NCBI RefSeq assembly: GCF_900106665.1
Contig: NZ_FNNA01000001.1
Span: forward strand, 372,001 to 436,000
DNA: 64,000 nucleotides
Reading direction: 5' to 3'
DNA from: Paracoccus sanguinis
GTDB taxonomy: Bacteria; Pseudomonadota; Alphaproteobacteria; Rhodobacterales; Rhodobacteraceae
The notes below the pieces were generated by a model. That model worked only from the letters and a program-made list of their open reading frames with translations, did no database searches and was not told the origin of the DNA. Position 1 is the stretch's first letter; the number at the start of each line of letters is the position of its first letter. The position numbers and the translations under genes are program-made. Below are positions 25,963 to 35,389 of this stretch, in pieces.

Positions 25963-26466
25963 TTACGCCCGGCCGTAGGCCTCGGCCAGCGCCACCTCCA
26001 TCGCCGCCTGCGGGGTGGCGTCGCCCCAGCAGGCGAGCTGGAAGGCCGGGTAGAACCGCTCGCAGCCATCCAGCGCGCTGCGGATCATGTGGTCGATCTG
26101 CTCGGGCGAGGCGACCATCTCGCCCGCCAGCACCAGCCCGTAGCGCCAGACCATCAGCCGCTGCGGCGCCCAGAAGGTGAAGCCGCCGTCCCACACCGCG
26201 TCGTTGGCCAGGTTCAGCACCTCGTAGAGCGCGCCGAGCCGCGCCTCGGGCGGGTCCATGTCGAAGCTGCAGACGAGGCGCAGCACCTCCTCGCGCGGGG
26301 ACCAGGCGAGCGTCAGCGAATAGCTGCGCCACTGGCCCTCGACCGTCAGGGCGATCTGGTCGTCGGCCATGCGGTCGAAGTCCCACGCATGATGGGTGGC
26401 GACCGTCTCGGCGATGTCGATCGGGTGGATCTCCTCGCTGTGGATATACGTCTCCAGCTGCGCCAT
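25963..26466 (-). CDS. YbjN domain protein
   Basis: A 167-residue protein of the YbjN family, which shares the type III secretion chaperone-like fold: IHPIDIAETVATHHAWDFDR near the start, LTVEGQWRSYSLTLAW, YEVLNLANDAVWDGGFTFW and ERFYPAFQLACWGDATPQAAM near the end. In E. coli YbjN overexpression affects motility and stress responses; the mechanism is unknown. It lies 137 bp upstream of proC in the same direction and is divergent from the glutathionylspermidine-synthase-like gene. Confidence 0.88.
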   Translation of the reverse strand: MAQLETYIHSEEIHPIDIAETVATHHAWDFDRMADDQIALTVEGQWRSYSLTLAWSPREEVLRLVCSFDMDPPEARLGALYEVLNLANDAVWDGGFTFWAPQRLMVWRYGLVLAGEMVASPEQIDHMIRSALDGCERFYPAFQLACWGDATPQAAMEVALAEAYGRA

Positions 26467-26699
26467 CTGCCTGTCCCTTGCCTCAGGTGGCGGGGTTTAT
26501 CCCCAGCCCTTGGTTGCTGGCACCATACCGGGCGGTCTGGGGCCGGACTGCTACAAGATGTTGGTCAGGCCGAATCGCAGGATTTGTAAAGTGAATTCTG
26601 CATGACGGGCGCCCGCGCGGCCCCCGCTTTCGCCCGGCGGCGGTTGCATCGGCGGCCCGCGCTTGCCACATCCTTGGGCACGAGCAGTCAGGATGGCCA

Positions 26700-27917
26700 A
26701 TGCAGCGCGTGACACTTCCCGAACGGCCCGGCTGGCGCGACCGCGCGGCCGAGCTGGGCTTCACCTTCGCGGACATGGGCGGCGAGCCCTACTGGGACGA
26801 GACGTCGGCCTATCGCCTGACCCTGCGCCAGGTCGAGGATGACATCGAGGACCCCGCCACCGCGCTCCACGCCATGTGCCGCGAGGCGGTGGCCCATGCG
26901 GTCACCTCGGAGGAGTGGCTCACCCGGCTCGCCATCCCCCGCCCGCACTGGGATTTCGTCGAGCGATCCTGGGCGAATGGCGAGCCCGAGCTCTACGGCC
27001 GCTTCGACCTTGCCTATGACGGCCGGGGTCCGGCGAAGCTGCTGGAATACAACGCCGACACGCCGACCTCGCTTTACGAGAGCGCGTCGTTCCAGTGGCT
27101 CTGGTTTGAGGAGAGCCGCGACGCCGGCGTGCTGCCCCCGCAGAGCGACCAGTTCAACCGCATCCACGAGGCGCTGGTCGAACGCTGGGCCGAGATCTGC
27201 GCCCCGGGCGAGGACGTGCATTTCGCCGCCGACCGCGACAACCCCGAGGATTATGCCACCGTCGAGGCGCTGGCCTGGGCCGCGCGCGAGGCGGGGCTGG
27301 GGGCGCACTTCACCGCGCTGACCGGCATCGGCATCACCGACGAGGGGCAGCTGGCCGACGAGGACGACCGGGTGATCGGCACGCTCTTCAAGCTCTACCC
27401 GTGGGAGGACATGCTGCGCGACGACTTCGCCGCGCATCTGCAACCCTCGCAGACCCGCTTCATCGAGCCGCCGTGGAAGGCGGTGCTGTCGAACAAGGCG
27501 CTGCTGCCGCTGCTGTGGCACCTGTTCCCGGGCCACCCGAACCTGCTGCCCGCGTTCATGGCCGAGGATGTCGAGGCCGCACGGCGCGGCGCGCCCACCC
27601 CCTTCGCCGCCGCCATCGCCGAGGCCGAGCCGCAACTGGCGCGAGGCTTCGTCACCAAGCCGATCTTCTCGCGCGAGGGGTCCGGGGTTGTCATCACCGA
27701 GGCCGGGCGCGAGACCGGCCGCGCCCCCGACGACGCCTATTCGCACCACCCGCAGGTCGTGCAGGCGCTCGCGCCGCTGCCGGTCTTCGACGGGTTCCAC
27801 CCGGTGCTCGGCGCGTGGATCGTGGGCGAGAGCTGCGCCGGGCTCGGCATCCGCGAGGACCGCGACCGGATCACCCACAACCTCTCGCGCTTCAAGCCGC
27901 ATTTCATTCAAGGATGA
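26700..27917 (+). CDS. Glutathionylspermidine synthase family ATP-grasp protein (YgiC/YjfC-like)
   Basis: A 405-residue ATP-grasp ligase-like protein: YWDETSAYRLTL near the start, LLEYNADTPTSLYE (nucleotide/metal site), LFKLYPWEDMLRDDFA, WKAVLSNKALLPLLWHLFPGHPNLLPAF (in part: AVLSNKALLPLLWHLFPGHP), KPIFSREGSGV and GAWIVGESCAGLGIREDRD. It resembles the synthetase half of E. coli Gss without the amidase half; the real substrate of the YgiC/YjfC group is not known. Its stop overlaps the DUF1190 start, the same pairing as ygiC-ygiB. Confidence 0.88.
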   Translation: MQRVTLPERPGWRDRAAELGFTFADMGGEPYWDETSAYRLTLRQVEDDIEDPATALHAMCREAVAHAVTSEEWLTRLAIPRPHWDFVERSWANGEPELYGRFDLAYDGRGPAKLLEYNADTPTSLYESASFQWLWFEESRDAGVLPPQSDQFNRIHEALVERWAEICAPGEDVHFAADRDNPEDYATVEALAWAAREAGLGAHFTALTGIGITDEGQLADEDDRVIGTLFKLYPWEDMLRDDFAAHLQPSQTRFIEPPWKAVLSNKALLPLLWHLFPGHPNLLPAFMAEDVEAARRGAPTPFAAAIAEAEPQLARGFVTKPIFSREGSGVVITEAGRETGRAPDDAYSHHPQVVQALAPLPVFDGFHPVLGAWIVGESCAGLGIREDRDRITHNLSRFKPHFIQG

Positions 27918-28633
27918 CGCCCATGCAAGTTCCGCCGTCCGCCCGCCCCGTGCCTGCCCCTGCCCCCGCGCCCGCCCCCGAAGCCACGCCGCGCCGGTCC
28001 AAGCGCTCGCGCCACGTGGCGCTGGTGCTCGCCGGCACGGCGGTGATGGCGCTGGCCGCCTGCGAGGATGACAAGGTGGACGCGCAGGCCTTCCCCGACG
28101 TGGAAAGCTGCATCGCCGCGGCCGAGCGGGACGGGCTTTGGTTCACCGCCGACGACTGCCGCACCCAGTTCGCCGCCGCCCAGAAGGAGCTGATCGAGAC
28201 CGCGCCGCGCTACGAGTCGCGCGAGCTCTGCGAGCAGGAGCACGGCGCCGGCGCCTGCGGCCCTGACCCTGCGGCCGGCGGCCAGGCCGCGGGGGGCGAG
28301 GCGGCGGCCCAGCAGCAGCAGGGCGGCGGGTTCAGCTTCATGCCGCTGCTGGTGGGCTACATGATGGGCTCGATGCTCAGCCGCGGCGGCGGGGTGTTCA
28401 GCCAGCCGATGGTGCGCACGCCGGGCGGGTTCTCGACGCCCTCGGGCAACCAGACCTTCGCCAGCAACAGCGGCGCGGGCAAGGTGCCGGCGACGACGTT
28501 CAACCGCGCGCCCTCGACCATCGGCAAGGCGCCGATGACCCGCGCCCAGGTCGCCCAGCGCGGCGGCTTCGGCGCCGCCGCCACGGCCCGGACCCCGACC
28601 GGCGGCACGAGCACCCGCAGCGTCGGGGGTTAA
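27914..28633 (+). CDS. DUF1190 (YgiB-like) lipoprotein-like protein
   Basis: A 239-residue protein: Pro/Ala-rich leader (residues 4-25), basic patch RRSKRSRH, hydrophobic segment VALVLAGTAVMALAAC ending in a lipobox-like ALAAC, then DUF1190 core (AFPDVESCIAA, FTADDCRTQFAAAQ, RYESRELCEQEHGAGACG), a Gly/Gln-rich linker, FSFMPLLVGYMMGSMLS, and a low-complexity tail with GGF/TPTGGT repeats. ATG 27914 overlaps the preceding stop; ATG 27923 is an alternative. Its last ~85 bp are duplicated immediately downstream (28652-28740). Confidence 0.85.
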   Translation: MTPMQVPPSARPVPAPAPAPAPEATPRRSKRSRHVALVLAGTAVMALAACEDDKVDAQAFPDVESCIAAAERDGLWFTADDCRTQFAAAQKELIETAPRYESRELCEQEHGAGACGPDPAAGGQAAGGEAAAQQQQGGGFSFMPLLVGYMMGSMLSRGGGVFSQPMVRTPGGFSTPSGNQTFASNSGAGKVPATTFNRAPSTIGKAPMTRAQVAQRGGFGAAATARTPTGGTSTRSVGG

Positions 28634-28740
28634 GCGAGGGGCTCGGGGGGATCGCCCAGCGCGGCGGCTTCGGCGCCACCGTCATGGCGCTCACCCCGAC
28701 CGGCGGCACCGGCACCGGCACCGGCAGCGTCAGCGGCTGA
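28634..28740 (+). pseudogene. Duplicated 3' end of the DUF1190 gene
   Basis: After the DUF1190 stop, the sequence from 28652 repeats 28552-28633: TCGCCCAGCGCGGCGGCTTC and GGCGCC are identical, ACCCCGACCGGCGGCAC is identical, with changes between. It reads IAQRGGFGATVMALTPTGG..., then an expanded GGCACC triplet-pair run, and ends in its own TGA at 28738-28740, against VAQRGGFGAAATARTPTGG... in the gene. There is no start codon or ribosome site, so it is a tail duplicate, not a gene. Confidence 0.85.
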
Positions 28741-29262
28741 GCATGGGCCTCACGCGCCTATCGGCGGGACCTCGGGCCGCTGACCCCGTTGGGCTTGGCG
28801 CCTCATGCCCCACGCTGGCATCGAGCCCCTCACCCCGGCGGGCTTGGGACGTCATATTCGGGGCTATGAGCCTGATCCCCAATGACTCGCTCGGCGCGCC
28901 CACGGGAGGCGTTAGGCCGTGCCCCCGGCAAGCTTCTGGCTCGGCAGCACGGCGGGCCGTCGCCCCACCTCGGGGCACACACCCCAGTAGCCGTCGAGCT
29001 CGATGTCCGGCGGACCTCCGACCGCCCAGCCGGCGATCTCAAGAGCACGCACCCCTTCGGTCCTCGGGCCGCGCACCCATCTGTCGTCGTGTCGCGCACC
29101 CCGACGCGGGATCCCCCGCCCCGACCCCGCCCAAACCCTCACCGCCCCCCACACCCGTCCCGCGCCCGCACCCCCCTCCCTGCCCGGGTCTTGCACCCGC
29201 CGCGCCCGCGGCGCAGGGTCGCGGCGGCCCCTTGAGCGGGCCGCCTGTCGGAGAGCTGACCC
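28741..29262. other. Gene-free stretch, possibly decayed repeats plus C-rich tract
   Basis: No credible gene. 28741-28900 carries phrases such as ACCCCGTTGGGCTTGG and ACCCCGGCGGGCTTGG that resemble the DUF1190 tail unit and may be older copies. 29090-29215 is strongly C-rich and G-poor on the plus strand. Open frames here have no ribosome site and no recognisable sequence. Confidence 0.5.
29223..29245. promoter_or_regulatory. Inverted repeat just upstream of eda
   Basis: GGCGGCCC (29223-29230) and GGGCCGCC (29238-29245) are perfect 8-bp arms around a 7-nt loop, 17 bp before the eda start. It could be an operator or an mRNA hairpin next to the ribosome site (CGGAGAG). Confidence 0.3.
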
Positions 29263-29904
29263 ATGACCCCGGACCGCCAGTCCGCCCGGATGCGCGAGAT
29301 CTGCGCGCTCGCCCCCGTCGTCCCGGTCATCGTGATCCACGATGCCGCCCATGCCGCCCCGCTGGCGCGGGCGCTGGTCGCGGGCGGGCTGCCGGTGCTC
29401 GAGGTGACGCTGCGCACGCCGGCGGCGCTCGACGCGATCCGGGCCATGGCGCAGGTCGAGGGGGCGGTGGTCGGCGCGGGCACGGTGCTCAGCCCCGATG
29501 ACATCCACCGCGCGCGCAGCGCCGGGGCGACCTTCGCCGTCTCGCCGGGGCTGACCGACACGCTGATCGCGCCCTGCGAAAGCTGCGCCCTGCCGCTGCT
29601 GCCGGGCGCGGCCACCGCCTCGGAAGCGATGCAGGCGCTTGAGGCGGGCTACCACATGCTCAAGTTCTTTCCCGCCGGTCCGGCGGGCGGGCCGGCCTAT
29701 CTCAAGGCACTGGGCGGGCCGCTGCCCGGCATCGCCTTCTGCCCGACCGGCGGGGTCTCGGCCGAGAACGGACGGGACTATCTGTCGCTGCCGAACGTGG
29801 CCTGCGTCGGCGGCAGCTGGGTCGCGCCCGAGGCGATGATGCGGGCCGGCGACTGGGCCGGGATCGAGGCGCTGGCGCGGGCCGCGGCGGGGCTCGCGCG
29901 GTGA
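29263..29904 (+). CDS. eda: 2-dehydro-3-deoxy-phosphogluconate aldolase
   Basis: Cleaves KDPG to pyruvate and glyceraldehyde-3-phosphate, last step of the Entner-Doudoroff pathway. The 213-residue class I aldolase has LARALVAGGLPVLEVTLRT (Glu active site), VGAGTVLSPDD, FAVSPGLTD, the Schiff-base Lys in HMLKFFPAG, and FCPTGGVSAENGRDYL. Its usual partner edd is not adjacent. It overlaps by 4 bp a GTG-started MFS transporter, suggesting co-expression with uptake or export of a sugar acid. Confidence 0.94.
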   Translation: MTPDRQSARMREICALAPVVPVIVIHDAAHAAPLARALVAGGLPVLEVTLRTPAALDAIRAMAQVEGAVVGAGTVLSPDDIHRARSAGATFAVSPGLTDTLIAPCESCALPLLPGAATASEAMQALEAGYHMLKFFPAGPAGGPAYLKALGGPLPGIAFCPTGGVSAENGRDYLSLPNVACVGGSWVAPEAMMRAGDWAGIEALARAAAGLAR

Positions 29905-31127
29905 CGGCCGAGGTCGCGGACACGCCCGCCAACCGCAGCCGCGCCTGGCGCAACGTCTGGGTGCTGATGGGCGCGCAGGCGCTGGTCGGGGCGCAGATGT
30001 CGATGGTGTTCATCACCGCCGGGCTGGCGGGCGCCATGATCGCGCCGAACCGCTGCCTCGCCACCCTGCCGGTCTCGATGGTGATGCTGGGCTCGGCGCT
30101 GTCGGCGCGGCCGCTGTCGGGCTTCATGGCCCGGCACGGGCGGCGCGCGGGCTTCACCGTCGCCTGCACGATCGCCGCCGTGGGCGCGGCCATCGCCTTT
30201 GCCGGGCTCGAGACGGGCAGCTTCGTCGTCTTCACCCTCGGCTGCACGCTGATCGGCGTCTACATGTCAGCTCAGGGCTTCTATCGCTTCGCCGCCGCCG
30301 ACGTGGCGCCTGCGGCGCTGCAACCGCGGATGATCTCGCTGGTGCAGGCCGGCGGCCTCGCCTCGGCACTGATCGGGCCGCAGCTCGCCAAGGCCACGGC
30401 CGAGATGGGCGGCATCCCCTTTGCCATGACCTTCGCGGCCATCGTGGCGCTGAACATGGTCGGGCCGCTGATCTTCGCGCTGCTGCGCATCCCGTTACTG
30501 CCCCGCCACGCGGCGCAGGCCGCGGGCGGGCGGAGCCTCGGTGAGATGCTGCGCACGCCCGAGATCGCCGTGGCGATGATCTGCGCGATGGTCTCCTATG
30601 CGCTGATGAACCTGGTGATGACCTCGACGCCGCTGGCGATGGTCGGCTGCGGCTATCAGACGGCGGATGCGGCCAACGTCGTCTCGGTCCACATCGTCGC
30701 CATGTTCGCGCCGGCGTTCTTCACCGGGCACCTGATCACCCGCTTCGGGGCGCGGACCATCGTCGCGGTCGGGCTGCTGATCCTCGCCGCCGCCGGTGCG
30801 GTGGCGCTCACGGGGGTCGAGATCGACCGCTTCTACCTCGCGCTGGCGCTGCTGGGGCTCGGCTGGAACTTCGGCTTCATCGGCGCGACGGCGATGCTGA
30901 CCGCGGCCCATACGCCGGCCGAGCGGGGCCGCATCCAGGGGGTCAACGACGCGGTGGTGTTCGGGGGCGTGTTCCTTGCCTCGCTGTCGTCGGGCGGGCT
31001 GATGGGCTGCGCCGGCGGGACCGCGCAGGCCGGCTGGTCGGCGGTCAACATGGCGATGCTGCCGTTCCTGATCCTCGCCGGCGGGGCGCTGATCTGGCTG
31101 ACCCTGCGCCCGCGCGAGACGCGGTGA
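29901..31127 (+). CDS. MFS transporter
   Basis: A 408-residue twelve-helix major facilitator. The first cytoplasmic loop reads SGFMARHGRRAGF, an MFS motif A variant (G-x3-D-x2-GRR type). YMSAQGFYRFAAAD and LGWNFGFIGATAMLTAAHTPAERGRIQG (in part: GWNFGFIGATAMLTAAHTPA) are typical of a widespread alphaproteobacterial group without assigned substrate. Translation starts with GTG inside the eda stop (GTGA). Operon context hints at a carbohydrate-linked substrate, but this is weak. Confidence 0.85.
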   Translation: MTAEVADTPANRSRAWRNVWVLMGAQALVGAQMSMVFITAGLAGAMIAPNRCLATLPVSMVMLGSALSARPLSGFMARHGRRAGFTVACTIAAVGAAIAFAGLETGSFVVFTLGCTLIGVYMSAQGFYRFAAADVAPAALQPRMISLVQAGGLASALIGPQLAKATAEMGGIPFAMTFAAIVALNMVGPLIFALLRIPLLPRHAAQAAGGRSLGEMLRTPEIAVAMICAMVSYALMNLVMTSTPLAMVGCGYQTADAANVVSVHIVAMFAPAFFTGHLITRFGARTIVAVGLLILAAAGAVALTGVEIDRFYLALALLGLGWNFGFIGATAMLTAAHTPAERGRIQGVNDAVVFGGVFLASLSSGGLMGCAGGTAQAGWSAVNMAMLPFLILAGGALIWLTLRPRETR

Positions 31128-31185
31128 CGCCGGCGGGGCGCTGCCCCGGACCACGGGTTAAGTGCGAGACGCCGGGCGGCGCCGC

Positions 31186-34014
31186 TCAGCCCGTCGCGGC
31201 GTCGATGATGGCGCCCGCGGCCTCGATGGTGGCGTCAAGCCGGGCGGCGAGCGCCTCGAGGCTGTCGGTGCCGGTCTCGCGCAGCAGGAACTCCTGCCCG
31301 CCGCGGCCGATCTGGTCCATGTCGAGCGGCCGGTCGGTGAGCAGTCGCCCCCCGGACTGAAGCGCCCAGAGGAACCGCCGCGCGTCGCCGAGCGTCCGCG
31401 CGTCCGCGGCCGAGACGAGCCCCGCACGCTGGCCCGCGCGCAGCTGCCCCACCGCGCCGCGGGCCGGGGCGGCGGTCCTGAGCGCGAGCGACTGGGCGAA
31501 GAGCTCGATGTCCTGCAGCCGGCCGCGGCCGACCTTCGCCTCCCACCGGCCGTCGGGCTGCTTGGCGGCAAAGACGCGCCGGCGCATGTCCGCGAGGTCC
31601 GGCACCACCGCATCGCGGGTGCCGCGCGCGGCCAGCACCTCGACCCGCAGCGCCTCGAGCCGGGCGGCGAGCGCGGGGGCCGTGCCGGGCGGCAGCGCGC
31701 CGGGGATCACCCCCACCACGCGGGCGCGGGTGAGGGCTAGATGCTCCCACGTCCAGGCCTCGTCCATCTGGTAGGCGCGGAACGACTCGATCGAGGTCGC
31801 GACCGGCCCCTGCCGCCCCGAGGGGCGCAGCCGCATGTCGACCTCGTACAGCCGCCCCGCCGCGGTCGGCGCCGACAGCGCGGTCAGCAGCGCCTGGGTC
31901 AGGCGGGCGTAATAGGGCCGGGTGGCGAGCGGGCGCGGCCCCTCGCTGCCCTCGGCCCCGGCGGGGTCGTAGATCACGATCAGGTCGAGGTCCGAGGCCG
32001 CGTTGAGCTGGCGCGCCCCGAGCGAGCCCATGCCCAGCACCGCCGCCCCGTGCCCCGGCGCCGGGCCGTGGCGGCGGGCGAACTCGGCCGCGACGATTGG
32101 GGCGAGGGACGCCACCGCCGCATCGGCAATGTCGGCGTAGTGCTGGCCCGCCTCCTCGGCCTCGATCAGCCCGCGCAGGTGGTGGACGCCGACCCGGAAC
32201 TGCCACTCATGCGCCCAGCGGCGGGCGGCGTCGAGCGCCCGTTCATAGCCCCCCTGCGGCGCGGCGAGCGTCTGGTCGAGCAGCACGGCCAGCGCCTCGC
32301 GCAGCGCCTCGGCCCCCGGCCAGGGGGCGAAGAAGCTGCCGGCGAGGACCGCGTCCAGCACCTCGGGGTGGCGGGCGAGATGCGCGGCCAGCGCCGGCGA
32401 GGTGGCGCAGATGTCGCCCAGCAGGTCGATCAGCGAGGGGTTTGAATCGAACATCGAGAAGATCTGAACACCGGCCGGCAACCCCTTGAGGAAGCGGTCG
32501 AACCGGTCGAGCGCCTCGCCCGGGTGCCCGGCCCGGAACAGCGCGGTCAGGATGCGCGGCTCGATGCGCGAGAAGATCTGCTGGGCGCGGGCCGAGCGGA
32601 GCGCGGGATAGGATCGCCACCCCTCGACCACCTCGGCCTGCGGGCCGGTCAGCTCGGGGCGCGGCTCGGACGCGGTGCCGCTGCCGGGGGTGAAGAAATC
32701 ACCGGTGAGGGTCTCAACCCGCGCCAGCCGCGCCTCGAGCCGGTCGGACCAGGCGTCGAGGTCGGTCTCGGCGTCGAGGTGGACGACCGGGGCCAGCCCC
32801 TCGCGGGTCGCGGGCAGGATGTGGGTCTGGGCGTCGTTCACCATCTGGATGCGATGCTCGATGCGCCGGTGCTGGGCGTAGTGGTCGGTCAGCTCGGCGG
32901 CGACCTCGGCCGGGATCCAGCCCTTGGCGGCCAGCGCCGCCAGCGCGTCCACGGTGCGGCGCGGGCGCAGGTCGGGGTAGCGGCCGCCGGCGATGAGCTG
33001 GCGGGTCTGGGCAAAGAACTCGATCTCGCGGATGCCGCCGCGGCCCAGCTTCATGTTCTGGCCCAAGGCCCGGATCTCGCCGTGCAGGCCCTTGTGGTCG
33101 CGGATCCGGCGGCGCATCTCGTGGGTGTCCTCGACGGTGGCGAAGTCGAGGTGGCGGCGCCAGACGAAGGGCCTGAGCGCGGTCAGGAAGCGCTCGCCCG
33201 CGCCGAGGTCGCCGGCGCAGGGGCGAGCCTTGATGTAGGCCGCGCGTTCCCAGCTTCGCCCCTCGGCCTCGTAATAGCTGAGCGCCGCCGAGGCCGAGAT
33301 GCAGACCGGGGTCACCGAGGCATCGGGGCGCAGCCGCAGGTCGGTGCGAAAGACATAGCCATGCGCGGTCGGGTCCGAGAGCGTCGCCGCCGCCTTGCGG
33401 GTGGCGCGGATGAGGCTGGCGCGGACCTCGTGCTGGTCCTCGGGCGCATAGGCCGCGTCGTCGTAGAGCACGATCAGGTCGATGTCGGACGAATAGTTCA
33501 GCTCGCGCGCGCCCATCTTGCCCATCGCCAGCGCGAAGATGCCGCCCGCAACCGGCGCTGCGCCGTCGCGGGGCTTCGGCAGCTTGCCGCGCCGGGCCTC
33601 GTCGGCGACATGGGCGGCGAGCGCGAGGTCGGTGGCGCGGTCGGCGAGGTCGGTCAGCGCCCCGGTCACCGCGTCGAGATCCCAGACCCCGCCGAGATCG
33701 GCGAGCGCCGCAAACAGCGCGACACGCCGCTTCGCCTGCCTGAGCGCCGGGCCGAGGTCGGCGGCGGCCAGCGCCTCCATCCCCGCCGTCTCGGCCTGCA
33801 CCAGCGCCGCCGGGGCGGGGTCGGTGCCGAGCGTCGTGGCGAGCCACGCGGCCTCGCGCTCGATCAGCCCCGAGAGATAGGGCGAGGCCCCCGCCGCGCC
33901 GGTCACGAGGGCGCCGAGCGGCGGGGCGAGGCCGGGCAGCAGCGCCGCGGCCCTTGCGCCGCGGGCGGGATCGGTCGGATGGGGCGTGCGGGTGATGCGG
34001 GCGGCGAAATCCAT
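31186..34014 (-). CDS. glnE: Bifunctional glutamine synthetase adenylyltransferase/adenylyl-removing enzyme
   Basis: Controls glutamine synthetase by adding or removing AMP in response to PII and glutamine. The 942-residue product has two nucleotidyltransferase halves: [20 protein letters not shown] (residues ~160-180) for deadenylylation and [20 protein letters not shown] (~660-680) for adenylylation, each followed by a GlnD-type helical domain. Length is as in the family. I start at ATG 34014 ([13 protein letters not shown]); a longer frame reaching into the bpt promoter is rejected. Monocistronic, divergent from bpt. Confidence 0.95.
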   Translation of the reverse strand: MDFAARITRTPHPTDPARGARAAALLPGLAPPLGALVTGAAGASPYLSGLIEREAAWLATTLGTDPAPAALVQAETAGMEALAAADLGPALRQAKRRVALFAALADLGGVWDLDAVTGALTDLADRATDLALAAHVADEARRGKLPKPRDGAAPVAGGIFALAMGKMGARELNYSSDIDLIVLYDDAAYAPEDQHEVRASLIRATRKAAATLSDPTAHGYVFRTDLRLRPDASVTPVCISASAALSYYEAEGRSWERAAYIKARPCAGDLGAGERFLTALRPFVWRRHLDFATVEDTHEMRRRIRDHKGLHGEIRALGQNMKLGRGGIREIEFFAQTRQLIAGGRYPDLRPRRTVDALAALAAKGWIPAEVAAELTDHYAQHRRIEHRIQMVNDAQTHILPATREGLAPVVHLDAETDLDAWSDRLEARLARVETLTGDFFTPGSGTASEPRPELTGPQAEVVEGWRSYPALRSARAQQIFSRIEPRILTALFRAGHPGEALDRFDRFLKGLPAGVQIFSMFDSNPSLIDLLGDICATSPALAAHLARHPEVLDAVLAGSFFAPWPGAEALREALAVLLDQTLAAPQGGYERALDAARRWAHEWQFRVGVHHLRGLIEAEEAGQHYADIADAAVASLAPIVAAEFARRHGPAPGHGAAVLGMGSLGARQLNAASDLDLIVIYDPAGAEGSEGPRPLATRPYYARLTQALLTALSAPTAAGRLYEVDMRLRPSGRQGPVATSIESFRAYQMDEAWTWEHLALTRARVVGVIPGALPPGTAPALAARLEALRVEVLAARGTRDAVVPDLADMRRRVFAAKQPDGRWEAKVGRGRLQDIELFAQSLALRTAAPARGAVGQLRAGQRAGLVSAADARTLGDARRFLWALQSGGRLLTDRPLDMDQIGRGGQEFLLRETGTDSLEALAARLDATIEAAGAIIDAATG

Positions 34015-34137
34015 GCGCGCGACCCTAAGCGCCCGCGGCCTGCCGTCAACGGGATGCAAGGGCGCAGGCGGGCGCCCGAGGGGGCATTCCAGCGCAGCGT
34101 CCGGGCGCGCGTCCGCGGTGCCTTCGCAATTCCCCGC

Positions 34138-34166
34138 TTGGCCTGCGATATTTCTGTTGCTAGGGT
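34138..34166 (+). promoter_or_regulatory. Candidate promoter of bpt
   Basis: TTGGCC (34138-34143), 17 nt, TAGGGT (34161-34166). The spacing is ideal and the hexamers resemble other promoters in the window (TAGxxT type). It would give a leader of about 140 nt containing a 22-codon upstream ORF. Confidence 0.45.
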
Positions 34167-34241
34167 TCGCCAAGACGCCGATCGCAGGGCCCAGTATTGC
34201 CTCGCGCCCTACCCGCTCCGACAGCCCGAACCCGACGCCGC

Positions 34242-34310
34242 ATGAACTGCCAGAACGTCGCCCCGCATGGTCCGTCGCCGGTTCCGGCCACCTGTCAGCC
34301 GGTGCGCTGA
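34242..34310 (+). CDS. Upstream ORF overlapping the bpt start (TGATG)
   Basis: A 22-codon [23 protein letters not shown] then VR, whose TGA (34308-34310) shares its A with the bpt ATG (34310-34312). It is Pro- and Cys-containing and has no obvious Shine-Dalgarno. The TGATG junction would allow coupled or re-initiating translation of bpt. It may simply be chance in a GC-rich leader. Confidence 0.3.
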   Translation: MNCQNVAPHGPSPVPATCQPVR

Positions 34311-35137
34311 TGCGTCACAGCCTGCCCTCGGCGCCGCAGTTTTACGTCACCGCCCCGCAGCCCTGCCCCTATCTGCATGGCCGGGCCGAGCGGAAGCTGT
34401 TCACCGCCCTGACCGGAGACCGGGCGCGCGAGCTGAACAACGCGCTGTCGCGGCAGGGCTTCCGCCGCTCGCAGAACGTGGTCTACCGGCCGAGCTGCGA
34501 AAGCTGCGTGGCCTGCATGTCGGCGCGCATCCGGGTGCGCGACTTCACCCCCTCGCGCAGCCAGCGCCGGGTGCTGCGGCGCAATGCCACGCTGCGCCGG
34601 GCCGCCACCAGCGCCTGGGCCACCGACGAGCAGTTCGAGCTGTTCCGCCGCTATCTCGACCACCGCCATGCCGACGGCGGCATGGCCGACATGGACATCT
34701 TCGAATTCGCGGCGATGATCGAGGAAACCCCGGTCCGCACCCGCGTCTTCGAGTATCGCGCCCCGCCCCCGCCGGGTGCGGCGCCGCGCGACGGCGACCT
34801 CGCGGCGGTGTGCCTGACCGACGTTCTCGATGACGGGCTGAGCCTCGTCTACAGCTTCTACGACCCGGCGCGCTCGTCCGACAGCCTCGGCGCGTGGATG
34901 ATCCTCGACCACGTGGCGATGGCGCGCGAGGCCGGGCTTCCCTACGTCTACCTCGGCTACTGGGTGCCGGGCAGCCGCAAGATGGCCTACAAGGCCGGGT
35001 TCGACGCGCTCGAGATCTACAAGGGCGGGGTCTGGCAGGACATCGGCCACCCCGGCGACCACGAGGGCGAGACACACCCGCTGGCCATCGACCCGATCGT
35101 CGAGCAGGTCGCGCGCATCCACCTGCCGAGCGACTGA
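34310..35137 (+). CDS. bpt: Aspartate/glutamate leucyltransferase (N-end rule)
   Basis: Transfers leucine from Leu-tRNA to proteins with N-terminal Asp or Glu, marking them for ClpS/ClpAP degradation. The 275-residue product has [22 protein letters not shown] at the start (in part: [16 protein letters not shown]), the Cys cluster [16 protein letters not shown], and the C-terminal acyltransferase domain with [20 protein letters not shown] and [18 protein letters not shown]. These are typical of Bpt; eukaryote-type Ate is an arginyl version. Start at 34310 matches relatives though no Shine-Dalgarno is evident. Confidence 0.93.
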   Translation: MRHSLPSAPQFYVTAPQPCPYLHGRAERKLFTALTGDRARELNNALSRQGFRRSQNVVYRPSCESCVACMSARIRVRDFTPSRSQRRVLRRNATLRRAATSAWATDEQFELFRRYLDHRHADGGMADMDIFEFAAMIEETPVRTRVFEYRAPPPPGAAPRDGDLAAVCLTDVLDDGLSLVYSFYDPARSSDSLGAWMILDHVAMAREAGLPYVYLGYWVPGSRKMAYKAGFDALEIYKGGVWQDIGHPGDHEGETHPLAIDPIVEQVARIHLPSD

Positions 35138-35150
35138 GGCGGCCCCCCTC

Positions 35151-35201
35151 TTCTTTCTTGCCGAAATATCCTCCGGGGGTCCGGGGGTGGAAAACCCCCG
35201 G
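35151..35201. repeat. Dispersed intergenic repeat, copy 2 (after bpt)
   Basis: TTCTTTCTTGCCGAAATATC at 35151, CTCCGGGGGT, then a CCGGGGGT/ACCCCCGG stem-loop, beginning 13 bp after the bpt stop. It matches the elements at 15152 and 61358 over about 30 bp and in having a G-run hairpin; it may terminate bpt transcription. Confidence 0.65.
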
Positions 35202-35300
35202 TCCGGCCGTGCCACCCGCGCGCTGCGGAAAAATCGCCCCGTTGCGAAATAATGTTGCGCGGCGACGGGGTGCGCGCGTCATTTTCCGCGCCGAGTCGCA

Positions 35301-35329
35301 TTGACCCTCCCTGCCGGCGCCTCTAGTTT
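35301..35329 (+). promoter_or_regulatory. Candidate promoter of ilvB
   Basis: TTGACC (35301-35306), 17 nt, TAGTTT (35324-35329), 60 bp upstream of the ilvB start. No leader peptide rich in branched-chain residues is found between it and ilvB, so classic attenuation is not supported. Confidence 0.5.
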
Positions 35330-35389
35330 GCGGCGGCGCAGCAGGGGCCTTGCCGCTCTGCCGCAAATCCCTTGGTTGGAGTGCAGGAT

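Noticed and set aside
28743..29501. 252-codon plus-strand frame between the DUF1190 gene and eda
   Set aside because: No ribosome site, Pro/Arg/Ala composition, and it runs into eda in another frame.
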